Assembly (NCBI GenBank): GCA_001899305.1
Contig: MKWL01000005.1
Span: 37,627-101,626, forward strand
Direction: 5' to 3'
DNA: 64,000 nt
DNA from: Thiobacillus sp. 0-1251
GTDB taxonomy: Bacteria > Pseudomonadota > Gammaproteobacteria > Burkholderiales > Thiobacillaceae
Below the pieces are notes generated by a model that made no database searches, was not told where the DNA came from, and saw nothing but the letters and a program-made list of their open reading frames with translations. The position numbers were made by a program, and so were the translations under genes. Positions 54,065-63,978 of this stretch are shown here, piece after piece (within the stretch, counting starts at the first letter, position 1; every line of letters begins with the position of its first letter).

Positions 54065-54622
54065 ATGGATACCGTCAACCTCACCCACAACTTCCTGATC
54101 GCCATGCCTGGCATGGTCGACCCCAATTTCAACGGCACGCTGACCTATATCTGCGACCACAGTGACCAAGGCGCGCTCGGCGTGGTGGTCAATCGACCGA
54201 TCGATCTGGAGCTGTCGACGCTGTTCGAGCAGATCGGTCTGTCGCTGCCGGAACGCCTGCACCACGACACCGTGTATTTCGGCGGCCCGGTCCAGACCGA
54301 ACGCGGCTTCGTGCTGCACACGCCGCCGCTCACCTTCAGTTCCACGCTCACCGTCAACGACGCGGTCAGCCTCACCACCTCGAAGGACGTGCTGGAGGCT
54401 GTGAGCCAGGGAGCAGGGCCGGAAAAGTTCATGGTGTCGCTGGGCTATGCGGGCTGGTCGGCCGGCCAGCTGGAAGACGAGATCAAGCAGAACGCGTGGC
54501 TGTCGGTAGCCGCCGACCCGCAGGTGATCTTTGACTTGGCCCCCGAAGAGCGCCTGCCTGCCGCGATGAAGCTGCTGGGCATCGACTTCGCCAGCCTGTC
54601 AGAAGAAGCCGGGCACGCTTGA
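54065..54622 (+). CDS. yqgE: YqgE/AlgH family protein
   Basis: This 185-residue protein of the AlgH/YqgE family has the characteristic [18 protein letters not shown] start, [31 protein letters not shown] and [14 protein letters not shown]. Its biochemical role is unknown. I start at the ATG at 54065; a TTG at 54011 would add 18 unlike residues. It overlaps ruvX (TTGA) and is the first gene of a yqgE-ruvX-pyrR-pyrB-pyrC' operon, a gene order found in many proteobacteria. Confidence 0.94.
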   Translation: MDTVNLTHNFLIAMPGMVDPNFNGTLTYICDHSDQGALGVVVNRPIDLELSTLFEQIGLSLPERLHHDTVYFGGPVQTERGFVLHTPPLTFSSTLTVNDAVSLTTSKDVLEAVSQGAGPEKFMVSLGYAGWSAGQLEDEIKQNAWLSVAADPQVIFDLAPEERLPAAMKLLGIDFASLSEEAGHA

Positions 54623-55056
54623 ATCCGGAGCATACCCACGGCACGGTGCTGGCCTTCGACCTGGGTCTGAAGCGCACCGGCGTGGCTTCGGGCGATTTGT
54701 CGATCGGGATCGCACATCCTCTCACCGTCATTCAGGCCGACTCGACCGATGTCCGGGTCACCGCCATCGGCAAGCTTGTGACCGAATGGCAGCCGGTTTT
54801 GCTGGTGTTGGGTCTGCCCACCCACGCCGACGGCAGCGAACACGAGATGACACGGGTGGCCAGAAACTTCGCGCGCAAATTAGAATCCCGCTTCAATCTC
54901 CCGGTTTTTCTGGTGGACGAACGCCACACCAGCACGGCAGCCGAATCCGAGCTGCATGCACGCGGCATCCACGGCAAGAAAAACAAGGCGCTGACGGACG
55001 CCGTCGCCGCTCAACTCATACTGCAAGGGTTTTTCGATGCACGCCTCACTGCCTGA
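54619..55056 (+). CDS. ruvX: RuvX/YqgF, putative pre-16S rRNA nuclease
   Basis: This 145-residue RNase H-fold protein has the catalytic motifs [25 protein letters not shown], and [13 protein letters not shown], and a C-terminal [13 protein letters not shown]. YqgF in E. coli is implicated in 16S rRNA 5' maturation. The start is a TTG overlapping the yqgE stop; no other start fits. Its end overlaps pyrR by 20 bases. Confidence 0.94.
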   Translation: MNPEHTHGTVLAFDLGLKRTGVASGDLSIGIAHPLTVIQADSTDVRVTAIGKLVTEWQPVLLVLGLPTHADGSEHEMTRVARNFARKLESRFNLPVFLVDERHTSTAAESELHARGIHGKKNKALTDAVAAQLILQGFFDARLTA

Positions 55057-55531
55057 CGCCAACACCCTGATCGCGCGGCTCGCCGACGCCATCGCCCCCA
55101 CCCTCACGCCCGACACGCTGATCGTCGGCATCCACACCGGCGGCGTATGGGTGGCAGAACGCCTGCACGGATTGCTGCAGTGCGCCCAACCGCTCGGCAC
55201 GCTCGATATTTCGTTCTACCGCGACGATTTTTCGCGCATCGGTCTGCACCCGCAGGTCAAACCTTCCAACCTGCCCTTCGATCTCGAAGGCCGCGCCATC
55301 CTGCTGGTCGACGACGTGCTGCACACCGGACGCACGGTGCGCGCGGCGATGAACGAACTGTTCGACTACGGCCGGCCGGCCTCGATCCGGCTGGCCGTCC
55401 TGGTCGATCGCGGCGGCCACGAACTGCCAATCCGCCCCGATTTCGCCGGCCTGACGATCACCGTGCCCGATCACCAGAACATCAACCTTTCCCGCCTCGA
55501 CGACGGCCATCTGACCCTCAGCCTTGCATGA
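55037..55531 (+). CDS. pyrR: PyrR bifunctional regulator / uracil phosphoribosyltransferase
   Basis: This 164-residue protein carries the PRPP-binding loop [18 protein letters not shown] and the surrounding phosphoribosyltransferase fold ([29 protein letters not shown]). In Bacillus PyrR controls pyr attenuation; in proteobacteria it more often acts as a uracil phosphoribosyltransferase. I see no clear PyrR-binding attenuator leader here. It overlaps ruvX upstream and pyrB downstream (ATGA), in the pyr operon. Confidence 0.93.
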   Translation: MHASLPDANTLIARLADAIAPTLTPDTLIVGIHTGGVWVAERLHGLLQCAQPLGTLDISFYRDDFSRIGLHPQVKPSNLPFDLEGRAILLVDDVLHTGRTVRAAMNELFDYGRPASIRLAVLVDRGGHELPIRPDFAGLTITVPDHQNINLSRLDDGHLTLSLA

Positions 55532-56481
55532 ACCGACAACTCACCCAAGACGGCAGGCTGCGCCACCTGCTCACCCTCGACGGCCTGCCGCGCGCCATCA
55601 TCACGCAAATCCTCGACACCGCCGAATCCTTCATGGACGTGGGCGAGCGCGAGGTGAAGAAAGTCCCGCTGCTGCGCGGCAAATCGATCTTCAATCTGTT
55701 CTTCGAGCCCTCGACGCGCACCCGCACCACCTTTGAAATCGCCGCCAAGCGCCTGTCCGCCGACGTGGTCAATCTCAACATCGCGACCTCCAGCCAGACC
55801 AAGGGCGAAGCGATCCTCGACACTGTCGACAATCTCTCTGCCATGCACGCCGATATGTTCATCGTGCGCCACTCGCAATCGGGTGCGGCACATTTCATCG
55901 CACAGCACGTTGCACCGCACATCTCGGTGGTGAACGCGGGTGATGGCCGCCACGCACATCCCACGCAAGGCCTGCTCGACATGTTCACCATCCGTCGCTT
56001 CAAAGGCGAGTTCCACAATCTGACCGTGGCCATCGTCGGCGACGTGCTGCATTCGCGCGTGGCGCGGTCGCAGATTCACGCGCTGACCACCCTGGGCGTG
56101 CCGGAAGTCCGTGTCATCGGCCCGAAAACCCTGCTGCCTACCGGGGTCGAACAGATGGGCGTCAAGGTGTTCCACGACATGGAAGCGGGTTTGCGCGGTT
56201 GTGACGTGGTCATCATGCTGCGCCTGCAGAACGAACGCATGAAAGGTGCACGGCTGCCCAGCGCGCAGGAGTATTTCAAGTTCTTCGGCTTGACCCCGGA
56301 AAAACTCGCACTCGCCAAGCCGGATGCCATCGTGATGCACCCCGGCCCGATGAATCGCGGCGTCGAAATCGCATCCGAAGTCGCCGACGGCCCGCAGTCG
56401 GTGATCCTGCCGCAGGTGACCTACGGCATAGCGGTGCGCATGGCGGTGATGGCAATGCTGGCAGGGACGGGGAACGCATGA
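55528..56481 (+). CDS. pyrB: Aspartate carbamoyltransferase catalytic subunit
   Basis: This 317-residue enzyme catalyses the first committed step of pyrimidine synthesis. The carbamoyl-phosphate segment [12 protein letters not shown], the HPTQGLLD motif, and the aspartate-binding region ([12 protein letters not shown]) are all present. The frame begins at the ATG at 55528, overlapping the pyrR stop. No pyrI follows; instead the gene overlaps pyrC', as in Pseudomonas-type ATCase/DHO-like complexes. Confidence 0.96.
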   Translation: MNRQLTQDGRLRHLLTLDGLPRAIITQILDTAESFMDVGEREVKKVPLLRGKSIFNLFFEPSTRTRTTFEIAAKRLSADVVNLNIATSSQTKGEAILDTVDNLSAMHADMFIVRHSQSGAAHFIAQHVAPHISVVNAGDGRHAHPTQGLLDMFTIRRFKGEFHNLTVAIVGDVLHSRVARSQIHALTTLGVPEVRVIGPKTLLPTGVEQMGVKVFHDMEAGLRGCDVVIMLRLQNERMKGARLPSAQEYFKFFGLTPEKLALAKPDAIVMHPGPMNRGVEIASEVADGPQSVILPQVTYGIAVRMAVMAMLAGTGNA

Positions 56482-57758
56482 AGATCCATATCAAAAACGG
56501 CCGCGTGATCGACCCGATGAGCGAACGCGACGAAGTCGCCGACATATTCATTGCGGCAGGCAAGATCGTCGCCATCGGCCAGGGACCGGCCGACTTCCAC
56601 GCCAACCGCACGATCGACGCCAGTGGCTTGATCGTCTGCCCCGGCCTGGTCGATCTGTCGGTGCGGCTGCGCGAGCCCGGCTTTGAGTACAAGGCCACGC
56701 TCGAATCGGAAATGCTCGCCGCCGCCGCAGGTGGGATCACCTCGCTCGCCTGCCCGCCCGACACCGACCCGCCGCTGGACGAGCCGGGCCTGGTGGAAAT
56801 GCTGAAATTCCGTGCCAAGAATCTGCCGGGACCGCGCGTGTACCCGATCGGTGCGATGACGCAAAAGCTCGAAGGGCAGATGCTCACCGAAATGGCCGAG
56901 TTGACCGAAGCCGGCTGCCGCGCCTTCACTCAGGCCGATGCCCCTTTGACCGACACCTTGGTTTTGCTGCGCGCCATGGAATACGCCGCCACCTTCGGTT
57001 TCAGCCTGTGGTTGCGGCCGCAGGACGTATCGCTGTCACGCGGCGGGGTCGCGCACGATGGGGCGGTCGCCACGCGGCTGGGGCTGCAGGGCATTCCGGC
57101 GCTGGCCGAGACGGTGGCGCTGTCGACCATTCTGCAACTGGCACGCGAGACCGGTGCACGCATTCATCTTGCCCGCCTGTCGACGCGCGATGGCATTGCG
57201 ATGGTGCGCGCAGCCAAGGCACAGGGGCTCGCCGTGACCTGCGACGTGGCCTGTACCCATGTACACCTGTCGGAAAACGATCTCATCAGTTTCGATTCGC
57301 ACCTGCACTTGGTGCCGCCGCTCAGAAGCCTGCGCGACCGCGACGCCATCCGCGAGGCCTTGCGCGACGGCTCCATCGACGCGCTGTGCTCCGACCATAC
57401 CCCGGTCGACGAAGACGTGAAGCAAGTGCCCTTCGGCGAATCGGCCCCAGGCGCCTCGGGCGTGGAACTGCTGTTGCCGCTGACGTTGAAGTGGGCGCGC
57501 GAGATGGGCGTACCGCTGATGCGCGCGCTCGACCTGATTTCCTGGAAACCGTCACAAATTCTCGGCGTACCCGGCGGCAACCTGTCGGTCGGCGGTTATG
57601 CCGACCTCTGCATCTTCGACGAGTCCGCCGAATGGGTCGTGACGTCCAAAACCCTGACCAGCCAGGGCGACAATACCCCTTTCCTCGATCATCCGATGCA
57701 AGGCCGGGTACGCTACACAGTGATCGACGGCCATATCGACTTTGAAGCGCCCCGCTAG
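56478..57758 (+). CDS. pyrC': PyrC', dihydroorotase-like protein without metal-binding histidines
   Basis: This 426-residue protein has the dihydroorotase fold and length. However, the metal-site HxH is replaced: [14 protein letters not shown] has Ser61 and Arg63 where active enzymes have His. The later metal histidines are also lost: Arg180 in [14 protein letters not shown] and Arg233 in HLARLST. The Asp in [11 protein letters not shown] is retained. This matches the PyrC' proteins of Pseudomonas, which are inactive but needed to assemble the ATCase complex. It overlaps pyrB by four bases (ATGA). An active dihydroorotase must be encoded elsewhere. Confidence 0.93.
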   Translation: MKIHIKNGRVIDPMSERDEVADIFIAAGKIVAIGQGPADFHANRTIDASGLIVCPGLVDLSVRLREPGFEYKATLESEMLAAAAGGITSLACPPDTDPPLDEPGLVEMLKFRAKNLPGPRVYPIGAMTQKLEGQMLTEMAELTEAGCRAFTQADAPLTDTLVLLRAMEYAATFGFSLWLRPQDVSLSRGGVAHDGAVATRLGLQGIPALAETVALSTILQLARETGARIHLARLSTRDGIAMVRAAKAQGLAVTCDVACTHVHLSENDLISFDSHLHLVPPLRSLRDRDAIREALRDGSIDALCSDHTPVDEDVKQVPFGESAPGASGVELLLPLTLKWAREMGVPLMRALDLISWKPSQILGVPGGNLSVGGYADLCIFDESAEWVVTSKTLTSQGDNTPFLDHPMQGRVRYTVIDGHIDFEAPR

Positions 57759-57772
57759 CCACGGTGACCTGC

Positions 57773-59296
57773 ATGGCGGATAAGCGTTCCGCCATGCGTC
57801 GCGTTCCTCTCCTGCCGCTGCTTCTCAGCCTGCTAGCCGGCGCGGTGGCCGTCGCCGGATTCGCGCCGTTTGAACTCTGGCCCCTGCCCATACTGAGCCT
57901 GGCCGTGCTGTTCGCACAGCTGTCGCGCGCCCCCTCCAGGCGGGCCGGGTTTCTGACCGGCCTGGTTTGGGGGCTGGGATTTTTCCTGGCCGGCGTGAGT
58001 TGGGTATTTGTCAGCCTGTGGGTATACGGGGGCATGCCCATGTGGCTGGCCGGACTCGCCACTTTCTTGTTCTGCGCATTCCTCGCGCTGTTTCCGGCGA
58101 CGGTCGGTGCACTGCAGGCCGGGTGGCGTCACACACCAGCGCTCAGGACCATGTTGCTGCTTCCGCTTGCCTGGAGCGTGATGGAATGGACGCGCGGCTG
58201 GATCTTCACCGGCTTCCCCTGGCTGGTTGCGGGTTACTCGCAAGTACCCAACGGCCCGTTGGCCGGTTATGCCCCGCTCGTCGGCGTGTACGGCATCTCG
58301 TTTCTGCTGGCGCTGATCGCGGGCCTGCTGGCGTGGGGCGTGATGCCGCGCACATCGCCGGCGTCGCGCGTCTGGGCGGCGACGGCCATCGTGGCGCTGG
58401 GGCTCGGCGGCCAGGCCTTGCACGGCATTCAATGGACCACACCTGACGGCGCACCGACGTCGGTAGCGCTGCTGCAAGGCAACATCCCGCAGGACATGAA
58501 GTGGCAACCCGACAAAACCCGCGCCACACTGGACAGCTACGCGCGCATGGCCGCAGCCGCGCCCGCGCGCCTGATCGTATTGCCGGAAACGGCGCTGCCG
58601 CTGTTCGAGTCCGAACTCCCTGAAGCTTATCGTGATGGCCTGGTTGCCCTCGGCCGGCGCAATGGCGGCGATGTGCTGGCCGGGCTGCCGACCGGTTCGC
58701 TCGATGGCGCCTACTACAATAGCGTCGTCAGTTTCGGCAGCGCGCCCAGCCAGCGTTACAGCAAGGTGCACCTGGTGCCGTTCGGCGAATACATCCCGCT
58801 GAAAGCGGTGTGGGGCTGGGTCATCGAGGTCCTGCATATCCCGCTGTCGGATTTCGCGCGCGGCGCCATCGACCAGCGCCCGCTCGCCATCGGCGGCCAG
58901 CGGGTGGCAGCCGACATCTGCTACGAGGACGCGTTCGGCGAGGAGATCATCCGCCAGCTGCCGGAAGCGAGCGTGCTGGTCAACGTCAGCAACCTGGCGT
59001 GGTTCGGCGATTCGCTGGCGCCCTGGCAGCATGCGCAGATGTCGCAAATGCGCGCGCTGGAAACCGGACGCATGATGCTGCGCGCGACCAACACCGGCCT
59101 CACCTCGATCATCGACGCGAAAGGCCAGGTGCTGGCCAGCCTGCCACTCTTCACTGCCGGCAGCCTCGCCGGCGAAATCCAGGGCTACGCCGGCAGCACG
59201 CCGTATGTGCGCTGGGGCAATGCACCGGTGCTGGTGCTATGGGGAATATTGGGGATCGTCCTGCTGGCCGCCGCGCTCTACCCGCGAGCACCCTGA
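57773..59296 (+). CDS. lnt: Apolipoprotein N-acyltransferase
   Basis: This inner-membrane enzyme of about 507 residues adds the third acyl chain to lipoproteins. An N-terminal part with about seven membrane segments is followed by a nitrilase-like domain. The catalytic triad is visible as Glu in VLPETALPLF, Lys in YSKVHLVPFGEYIPL and Cys in ADICYEDAFGEE. Starts at 57764 (GTG), 57773 and 57794 are all possible; the true start is undecided because none has a strong Shine-Dalgarno sequence. It lies 14 bases after pyrC' and may belong to the same transcript. Confidence 0.95.
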   Translation: MADKRSAMRRVPLLPLLLSLLAGAVAVAGFAPFELWPLPILSLAVLFAQLSRAPSRRAGFLTGLVWGLGFFLAGVSWVFVSLWVYGGMPMWLAGLATFLFCAFLALFPATVGALQAGWRHTPALRTMLLLPLAWSVMEWTRGWIFTGFPWLVAGYSQVPNGPLAGYAPLVGVYGISFLLALIAGLLAWGVMPRTSPASRVWAATAIVALGLGGQALHGIQWTTPDGAPTSVALLQGNIPQDMKWQPDKTRATLDSYARMAAAAPARLIVLPETALPLFESELPEAYRDGLVALGRRNGGDVLAGLPTGSLDGAYYNSVVSFGSAPSQRYSKVHLVPFGEYIPLKAVWGWVIEVLHIPLSDFARGAIDQRPLAIGGQRVAADICYEDAFGEEIIRQLPEASVLVNVSNLAWFGDSLAPWQHAQMSQMRALETGRMMLRATNTGLTSIIDAKGQVLASLPLFTAGSLAGEIQGYAGSTPYVRWGNAPVLVLWGILGIVLLAAALYPRAP

Positions 59297-59341
59297 AGGG
59301 CATAAAGGGCGGGCCGTGGCTGTACAGCCGCTAAAGCCCTG

Positions 59342-59406
59342 AAGGACTCCGATCCACTATGGGCTCTTGTGCCCTTTAGGGTAGAAGCCCATGTGGAGTC
59401 GTATGC
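59342..59406. repeat. Palindromic REP-like repeat
   Basis: Ends AAGGACTCCGATCCACTA (59342-59359) and TGTGGAGTCGTATGC (59392-59406) match the nested element at 39213-39259. The centre TGGGCT...AGCCCA differs from the other copy but again pairs with itself. It lies between the convergent lnt and diguanylate-cyclase genes, where it may also act as a terminator. Confidence 0.75.
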
Positions 59407-59419
59407 GGCAACAGCCGCC

Positions 59420-60868
59420 TCAGGCGGCAGCCCTGACCCGCGTGGCATTGCGGCCACCACGCTTGGCTTCCAGCAAGGCGGCATCGGCGCGTGCCAGCGC
59501 CTCGTTTTCCTCACGGTCGTCGCGGCTGAACTCGGACATGCCGCCGCTCCACGACAGCTTCTGCGTCACACCCGGAATGAGCTCGACGCTCTCCGGCATC
59601 TTGGCGCGCAGGCGCTCTGCCAGTTCCTGCGCCCGATCGAGCGGCGTGTAGGGGAATACCACGCAGAACTCATCGCCGCCCAAACGGGCGATGAAATCGC
59701 TGTTGCGCAGGCAGGTTTTCAACGCGTTGCCGAACTTGATGATGAGCTGATCGCCCGCCTCGTGGCCGAAGGTATCGTTGACCTGCTTGAAATTATCGAT
59801 GTCGAGAATCAGCAGACTGTGCGTCCAGCCGTCCTTCAGCGTGCCAAACAACTCCTTTTGCTTTTCGTCGAAGCTGCGCCGATTGTTCACCTTGGACAAA
59901 TGATCGATCCGGGCCTGCGAGGATACTTCCTTCTGTTTACCCAGCATGACCTTGCCCAGTTTCAGCATGGTCTCGAGTGGCGTCTGAAATTCCGCCAGGC
60001 TGACCGGATAATCTGCACGCAACCGCTGTTGGCGCAGGTCGTTGGTGAATTTCACCAGCATGCGCAGATTGTCGGCAACCCGGTTGCGCACCGCCAGAAT
60101 GGTGGCCGCCACCAGGATGGCGATGACCAGACTGGCCACCAGCCAGCCCAGCAGGTAAGGCGCGATACTCTCGACCACCGGCGTCACCGGCCGCCATACA
60201 GCAATCTGCCAGGGGGTGCCGGCCAACGCGATGAGAGTGGGACGGACGTTCCGCTTGATCGCCTGGTTGCCGCGCCGCATCAGCACCATGGCGGAGTCGC
60301 CGCTCCCACTTTGCTGCAATTCGGCATAGGCGGCGGCGTCCGGCAACGGCAGGGTATCGAACAGCGCCTGCAGCTGCGGCACGCTCTGTTCGACGATGAC
60401 ATAGCCAAGACGCTTACCGTCAGCCCCCGTTACCGGATGCGAGAGAGAGAGATTGAAGGTAGCGGTGGCGGTCGCCCCGCTACCGCCACGTCCGGCGTTG
60501 GCCAACAGCTTCCGTGTGTCGCCCGGCAGGAAACCGGGCAATAACTGGCGCTGGCCTTCCGTGACGAACAACACGGTCGCGTCTTGATTCAGCGCTTGCA
60601 GGTTGGCTGCCTGTGCCTGGCACACGTCGGGCGACGCGCTGGCAAAGCACGCCAGTGTCTGCGGATGCGCCGCGATCCGTGCGGCACTGCGCTTCATGGC
60701 ATCGGCAAGAAACTCGATCTGCGCCGCCATCACGGGTTTGCCCAGTTCTTCCGGCACCGTTTGTGCCTGTGGCCGCGTCAGAAAAATCGCGGATGTGACG
60801 AGCCCGGCCAGCAGCACCAACGCTGCAGCCAGGATCAGGCCAAACCGTGATATCGACGTATGGGGCAT
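59420..60868 (-). CDS. Membrane diguanylate cyclase
   Basis: This protein of about 482 residues has a membrane segment near residues 10-32, a periplasmic sensor region of about 200 residues (with two cysteines, LACFASASPDVCQ), a second segment near 240-265, and a C-terminal GGDEF domain with intact RLGGDEFCVVFP and DNFKQVNDTFGHEAGDQL. It should therefore synthesise c-di-GMP in response to a periplasmic signal. It has no EAL domain. I start at 60868 at the end of a family-like membrane N-terminus; the 27 extra residues upstream are not family-like. Confidence 0.92.
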   Translation of the reverse strand: MPHTSISRFGLILAAALVLLAGLVTSAIFLTRPQAQTVPEELGKPVMAAQIEFLADAMKRSAARIAAHPQTLACFASASPDVCQAQAANLQALNQDATVLFVTEGQRQLLPGFLPGDTRKLLANAGRGGSGATATATFNLSLSHPVTGADGKRLGYVIVEQSVPQLQALFDTLPLPDAAAYAELQQSGSGDSAMVLMRRGNQAIKRNVRPTLIALAGTPWQIAVWRPVTPVVESIAPYLLGWLVASLVIAILVAATILAVRNRVADNLRMLVKFTNDLRQQRLRADYPVSLAEFQTPLETMLKLGKVMLGKQKEVSSQARIDHLSKVNNRRSFDEKQKELFGTLKDGWTHSLLILDIDNFKQVNDTFGHEAGDQLIIKFGNALKTCLRNSDFIARLGGDEFCVVFPYTPLDRAQELAERLRAKMPESVELIPGVTQKLSWSGGMSEFSRDDREENEALARADAALLEAKRGGRNATRVRAAA

Positions 60869-60986
60869 GACTGCGCCAGCCGGCTCCAACCTCTTAGTAT
60901 TTGTTCTCCGCAATGACGGACGCCCAGACTCCAGGCAATCCGCCGACATGGTCTTGATGCAGCAAATTCCATGCCCTGATGTGCAC

Positions 60987-61014
60987 GCACCCGACAGGCC
61001 CGCCTGCCGGGTGC
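60987..61014. terminator. Hairpin between dut and the diguanylate cyclase gene
   Basis: Stem GCACCCG (60987-60993) / CGGGTGC (61008-61014) continues inward with CAGGC/GCCTG. It lies 32 bases after the dut stop on the minus strand. The T-run (TCTTTTAT) is on the plus-strand side, so its efficiency for dut is uncertain. Confidence 0.5.
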
Positions 61015-61045
61015 GTCTTTTATCGATATGTAAAAATTTCCGACA

Positions 61046-61492
61046 CTACTGTCGGCCCGTGCTGCCGAATCCGCCCTCGCCGCGCTCGCTGCTTGAAAAC
61101 GCTTCCACCACGTTGAATTCGGCCTGCATGACCGGGACGATGACGAGCTGGGCAAGCCGCTCCATCGGTGTCAGTTCGAACGCCTGCTGCCCGCGATTCC
61201 AGGCGGACACCATGAGCTGGCCTTGATAATCGGAGTCGATCAGCCCCACCAGGTTGCCCAGCACGATGCCATGCTTGTGGCCCAAACCGGAACGCGGCAG
61301 GATCAGCGCGGCATAGCCCGGGTCGGCCAGATGGATCGCCATGCCGGTCGGAATCAGCCGGGTTTCGCCTGGCGCCAGTACGATTGGACCATCGATACAG
61401 GCGCGCAGATCGAGCCCCGCGGCACCCGGTGTGGCGTAATGTGGCAGCTGATCGCGCAGGCGGGCGTCGAGAATCTTCACATCCATCTTCAT
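61046..61492 (-). CDS. dut: Deoxyuridine 5'-triphosphate nucleotidohydrolase
   Basis: This 148-residue trimeric dUTPase carries all five family motifs: [46 protein letters not shown] and the C-terminal P-loop-like [12 protein letters not shown]. It hydrolyses dUTP to dUMP and prevents uracil incorporation in DNA. The start is at 61492 or six bases downstream (second ATG). It follows coaBC by 16 bases, as in many proteobacteria. Confidence 0.96.
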   Translation of the reverse strand: MKMDVKILDARLRDQLPHYATPGAAGLDLRACIDGPIVLAPGETRLIPTGMAIHLADPGYAALILPRSGLGHKHGIVLGNLVGLIDSDYQGQLMVSAWNRGQQAFELTPMERLAQLVIVPVMQAEFNVVEAFSSSERGEGGFGSTGRQ

Positions 61493-61508
61493 TTTCGTCG
61501 GAATTTCG

Positions 61509-62714
61509 TCAGTTGAGCAGGGTTGCGAGATGGCGGACCAGATGGCGCGCCTGGGTGAGTTTGTCGGCACGCGAGAGCGGATGCCTGCCTTGATCGTCGA
61601 GCAGCACCAACTCGGCGCTGTCCTGGCCGAGCGTGTCCTGCGCCAGGTTGCCGACCAGCAGCGGTAGCTTCTTCTTCAGGCGTTTGGACTCGGCATGTTC
61701 GGCCAGCCGCTCGGTCTCAGCGGCGAAGCCCACGCAGAAAGGCGCGTCGGGCAAGGCGGCCACTTCGGCCAGGATGTCGGGGTTGGCAACCAGATTCAGC
61801 GTCAGCCCCGCAGCACTTTTCTTGATCTTCTGCGATGCCGCCGCCTCCACCCGGTAATCGGCCACCGCTGCCACTGCGATGAATACGTCGCACGGCAATT
61901 CGCGCAGTACGGCATCGCGCATTTCGGCTGCGCTTTGCACATCGACCCGACGCACGCCTGCCGGCATGGCAAGGCAGGTCGGCCCCGAGACCAGGCATAC
62001 CTCGGCGCCCGCCTCGGCCGAGGCCTGGGCAACCGCGTAGCCCATCTTGCCGGAACTCAGGTTGGTCAGGCCGCGCACCGGATCGATCGCTTCGAAGGTG
62101 GGGCCGGCTGTGATCACGACCCGCTTGCCTGCCAGCACGCCCTTCCCCAACAGGCCATGCAACGCGACTGCGATGTCGGCCGGCTCCAGCATGCGTCCAA
62201 GACCGGTTTCGCCGCAGGCCTGTTCGCCTGCAGCCGGCCCCAGCACCTGCACGCTGTCATCGCGCAATTGCGCAAGATTGCGCTGGGTCGCAGCCGCCGT
62301 CCACATTTCGCGGTTCATCGCCGGCGCCACCGCCAGTTTGCAGGTGCGCGCCAGACACAAGGTCGTCAAGAGATCGTCAGCCCGGCCGTGAACGAGTTTC
62401 GCCAGGAAATCGGCCGAGGCCGGCGCCACCAGAATCAGGTCGGCGTCGCGCGACAGGTGAATGTGCGCCATGCCGTCGCCGCTGGCGGCGTCCCACAAGG
62501 AGGTCAGCACCGGCTTGCCGGACAGCGCCTGGAAGGTGAGCGGCGTGACGAACTTCTGCGCGGCAGCGGTCATCGCCACCTGCACCTCGGCGTCGGCCTT
62601 GACCAGCAGGCGACACAACTCGGCGGCCTTGTAGGCCGCGATGCCGCCGGTCACCCCCAGAATGATTTTCTTGCCTGCCAGCGTCACGGTCTCGATTCCC
62701 TGCCCGCTTTCCAT
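61509..62714 (-). CDS. coaBC: CoaBC: phosphopantothenoylcysteine synthetase/decarboxylase
   Basis: This 401-residue bifunctional enzyme of coenzyme A synthesis has an N-terminal flavin-dependent decarboxylase domain ([27 protein letters not shown], and the [10 protein letters not shown] active-site segment) followed by the synthetase domain ([35 protein letters not shown]). I start at 62714; the longer frame is the antisense shadow of radC. The start codon is only 33 bases from the divergent radC start. It is upstream of dut in the same operon. Confidence 0.95.
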   Translation of the reverse strand: MESGQGIETVTLAGKKIILGVTGGIAAYKAAELCRLLVKADAEVQVAMTAAAQKFVTPLTFQALSGKPVLTSLWDAASGDGMAHIHLSRDADLILVAPASADFLAKLVHGRADDLLTTLCLARTCKLAVAPAMNREMWTAAATQRNLAQLRDDSVQVLGPAAGEQACGETGLGRMLEPADIAVALHGLLGKGVLAGKRVVITAGPTFEAIDPVRGLTNLSSGKMGYAVAQASAEAGAEVCLVSGPTCLAMPAGVRRVDVQSAAEMRDAVLRELPCDVFIAVAAVADYRVEAAASQKIKKSAAGLTLNLVANPDILAEVAALPDAPFCVGFAAETERLAEHAESKRLKKKLPLLVGNLAQDTLGQDSAELVLLDDQGRHPLSRADKLTQARHLVRHLATLLN

Positions 62715-62747
62715 GAAAATGGCACATTCTACGGGAGGGGAGGAATC

Positions 62748-63422
62748 ATGGCGATTCGGGACTGGCCGGAAGATGCGCGCCCGCGCGAGAAACTGCTGAA
62801 GCAGGGTGCCGCTGCGCTGACCGATGCCGAACTGGTCGCGGTTTTCCTGCGCACGGGGGTCGTCGGCAAAAGTGCGGTTGACCTCGGGCGCGAGCTGATC
62901 GAACGCTTCGGCGGTCTGGGCGGGTTGTGCCGCGCCGGCAGAAAAGCCGCCTGCGAAGCGCCCGGCGTCGGCGAAGCCAAATTTGCGCTGCTGCAGGCGG
63001 TGATGGAAATGGCACGCCGCACCCTGGCCGAGGACATGCAGGCGGGTGACGCCCTGACCTCGCCCACCGCCGTGCGCGACTATCTGCGGCTGATCCTGCG
63101 CGGCAAGGAGTATGAAGTCTTCTGCTGCGTGTTTCTGGACGCCCAGAACCGGGTGATCGCCGTGGAAGAACTGTTTCGCGGCACGCTGACGCAAACCAGC
63201 GTCTATCCGCGCGAGATCATCAAGCGCGCGCTCTCACACAATGCCGCGGCGCTGATCCTGGCACACAACCATCCCAGCGGCGTGGCCGAACCCAGTCCCG
63301 CCGACCGCAGCCTCACCCGGAAACTGGCGGACGCGCTGGCTCTGGTGGACGTGCGCGTGCTCGACCATTTCATCGTGGCGGGCGCGTCTTCCCTGTCGTT
63401 CATGGAATCCGGCCATCTTTGA
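62748..63422 (+). CDS. radC: RadC family JAB1/MPN-domain protein
   Basis: This 224-residue protein has an N-terminal helix-hairpin-helix region and a C-terminal JAMM (MPN+) domain with the zinc motif [14 protein letters not shown], and the HFIVAG end. Although named for DNA repair, RadC's role in that process is unproven, and its enzymatic activity is unknown. It is divergent from coaBC with a 33-base gap and is followed by the rpmB promoter region. The order coaBC-radC-rpmB-rpmG is widely conserved. Confidence 0.94.
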   Translation: MAIRDWPEDARPREKLLKQGAAALTDAELVAVFLRTGVVGKSAVDLGRELIERFGGLGGLCRAGRKAACEAPGVGEAKFALLQAVMEMARRTLAEDMQAGDALTSPTAVRDYLRLILRGKEYEVFCCVFLDAQNRVIAVEELFRGTLTQTSVYPREIIKRALSHNAAALILAHNHPSGVAEPSPADRSLTRKLADALALVDVRVLDHFIVAGASSLSFMESGHL

Positions 63423-63434
63423 GACCAGCCGAAC

Positions 63435-63464
63435 TTGCCTCGCGCTTGCAAGCTGTGATATAAA
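63435..63464 (+). promoter_or_regulatory. Sigma-70-type promoter of rpmB-rpmG
   Basis: -35 TTGCCT (63435-63440) and -10 TATAAA (63459-63464) are 18 bases apart. It lies 67 bases upstream of rpmB, before the 13-base repeats. Confidence 0.55.
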
Positions 63465-63477
63465 TCGCGGTTCTCGG

Positions 63478-63516
63478 GTTAACCCTCATTGTTAACCCCA
63501 CCGGTTAACCCTCAAT
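63478..63516 (+). repeat. Three tandem 13-base repeats upstream of rpmB
   Basis: GTTAACCCTCATT, GTTAACCCCACCG and GTTAACCCTCAAT follow each other without gaps and each begins with the palindrome GTTAAC. They lie in the probable 5' leader of rpmB, just before the Shine-Dalgarno sequence (CTGGAG). Confidence 0.8.
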
Positions 63517-63530
63517 TCTGGAGCAGCGTC

Positions 63531-63767
63531 ATGGCTCGCGTATGTGTCGTTACGGGCAAGAAGCCCATGGTCGGAAACAACGTTTCCCACGCCAACAATA
63601 AAACCAAGCGTCGTTTTCTGCCCAACCTGCAATACCGCCGGTTCTGGGTCGAGAGCGAGAACCGCTGGGTTCGTCTGCGTTTGTCCAATGCTGCCCTGCG
63701 CACCATCGACAAGAACGGCATCGAGTCCGTTCTGGCCGACCTGCGTGCCCGCGGCGAAGCCATTTAA
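63531..63767 (+). CDS. rpmB: 50S ribosomal protein L28
   Basis: This 78-residue protein begins [20 protein letters not shown] and has the typical [13 protein letters not shown] and [16 protein letters not shown] segments. The second CxxC pair of zinc-type L28 is absent. It is co-transcribed with rpmG 29 bases downstream. The longer open frame from 63489 lies inside the tandem repeats and is not coding. Confidence 0.97.
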   Translation: MARVCVVTGKKPMVGNNVSHANNKTKRRFLPNLQYRRFWVESENRWVRLRLSNAALRTIDKNGIESVLADLRARGEAI

Positions 63768-63796
63768 TCTAGCGAAGCGGTTTAAGGAGCAAAATC

Positions 63797-63964
63797 ATGG
63801 CTAAAGGCGGACGCGAAAAGATCAAGCTGGAGTCCACTGCGGGCACCGGCCACTTCTACACCACCACCAAGAACAAGAAGACCATGCCGGAGAAAATGGA
63901 GATCAGCAAGTTCGATCCCAAGGCTCGTAAGCATGTGATGTACAAGGAAACCAAGCTGAAGTAA
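63797..63964 (+). CDS. rpmG: 50S ribosomal protein L33
   Basis: This 55-residue protein is too short for most automatic frames but is clear from [34 protein letters not shown], and the C-terminal [12 protein letters not shown]. It lacks the four cysteines of zinc-binding L33. The start has AAGGAG nine bases upstream. It is the second gene of the rpmB-rpmG operon. Confidence 0.97.
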   Translation: MAKGGREKIKLESTAGTGHFYTTTKNKKTMPEKMEISKFDPKARKHVMYKETKLK

Positions 63965-63978
63965 TTCAGCTGGTCGCC

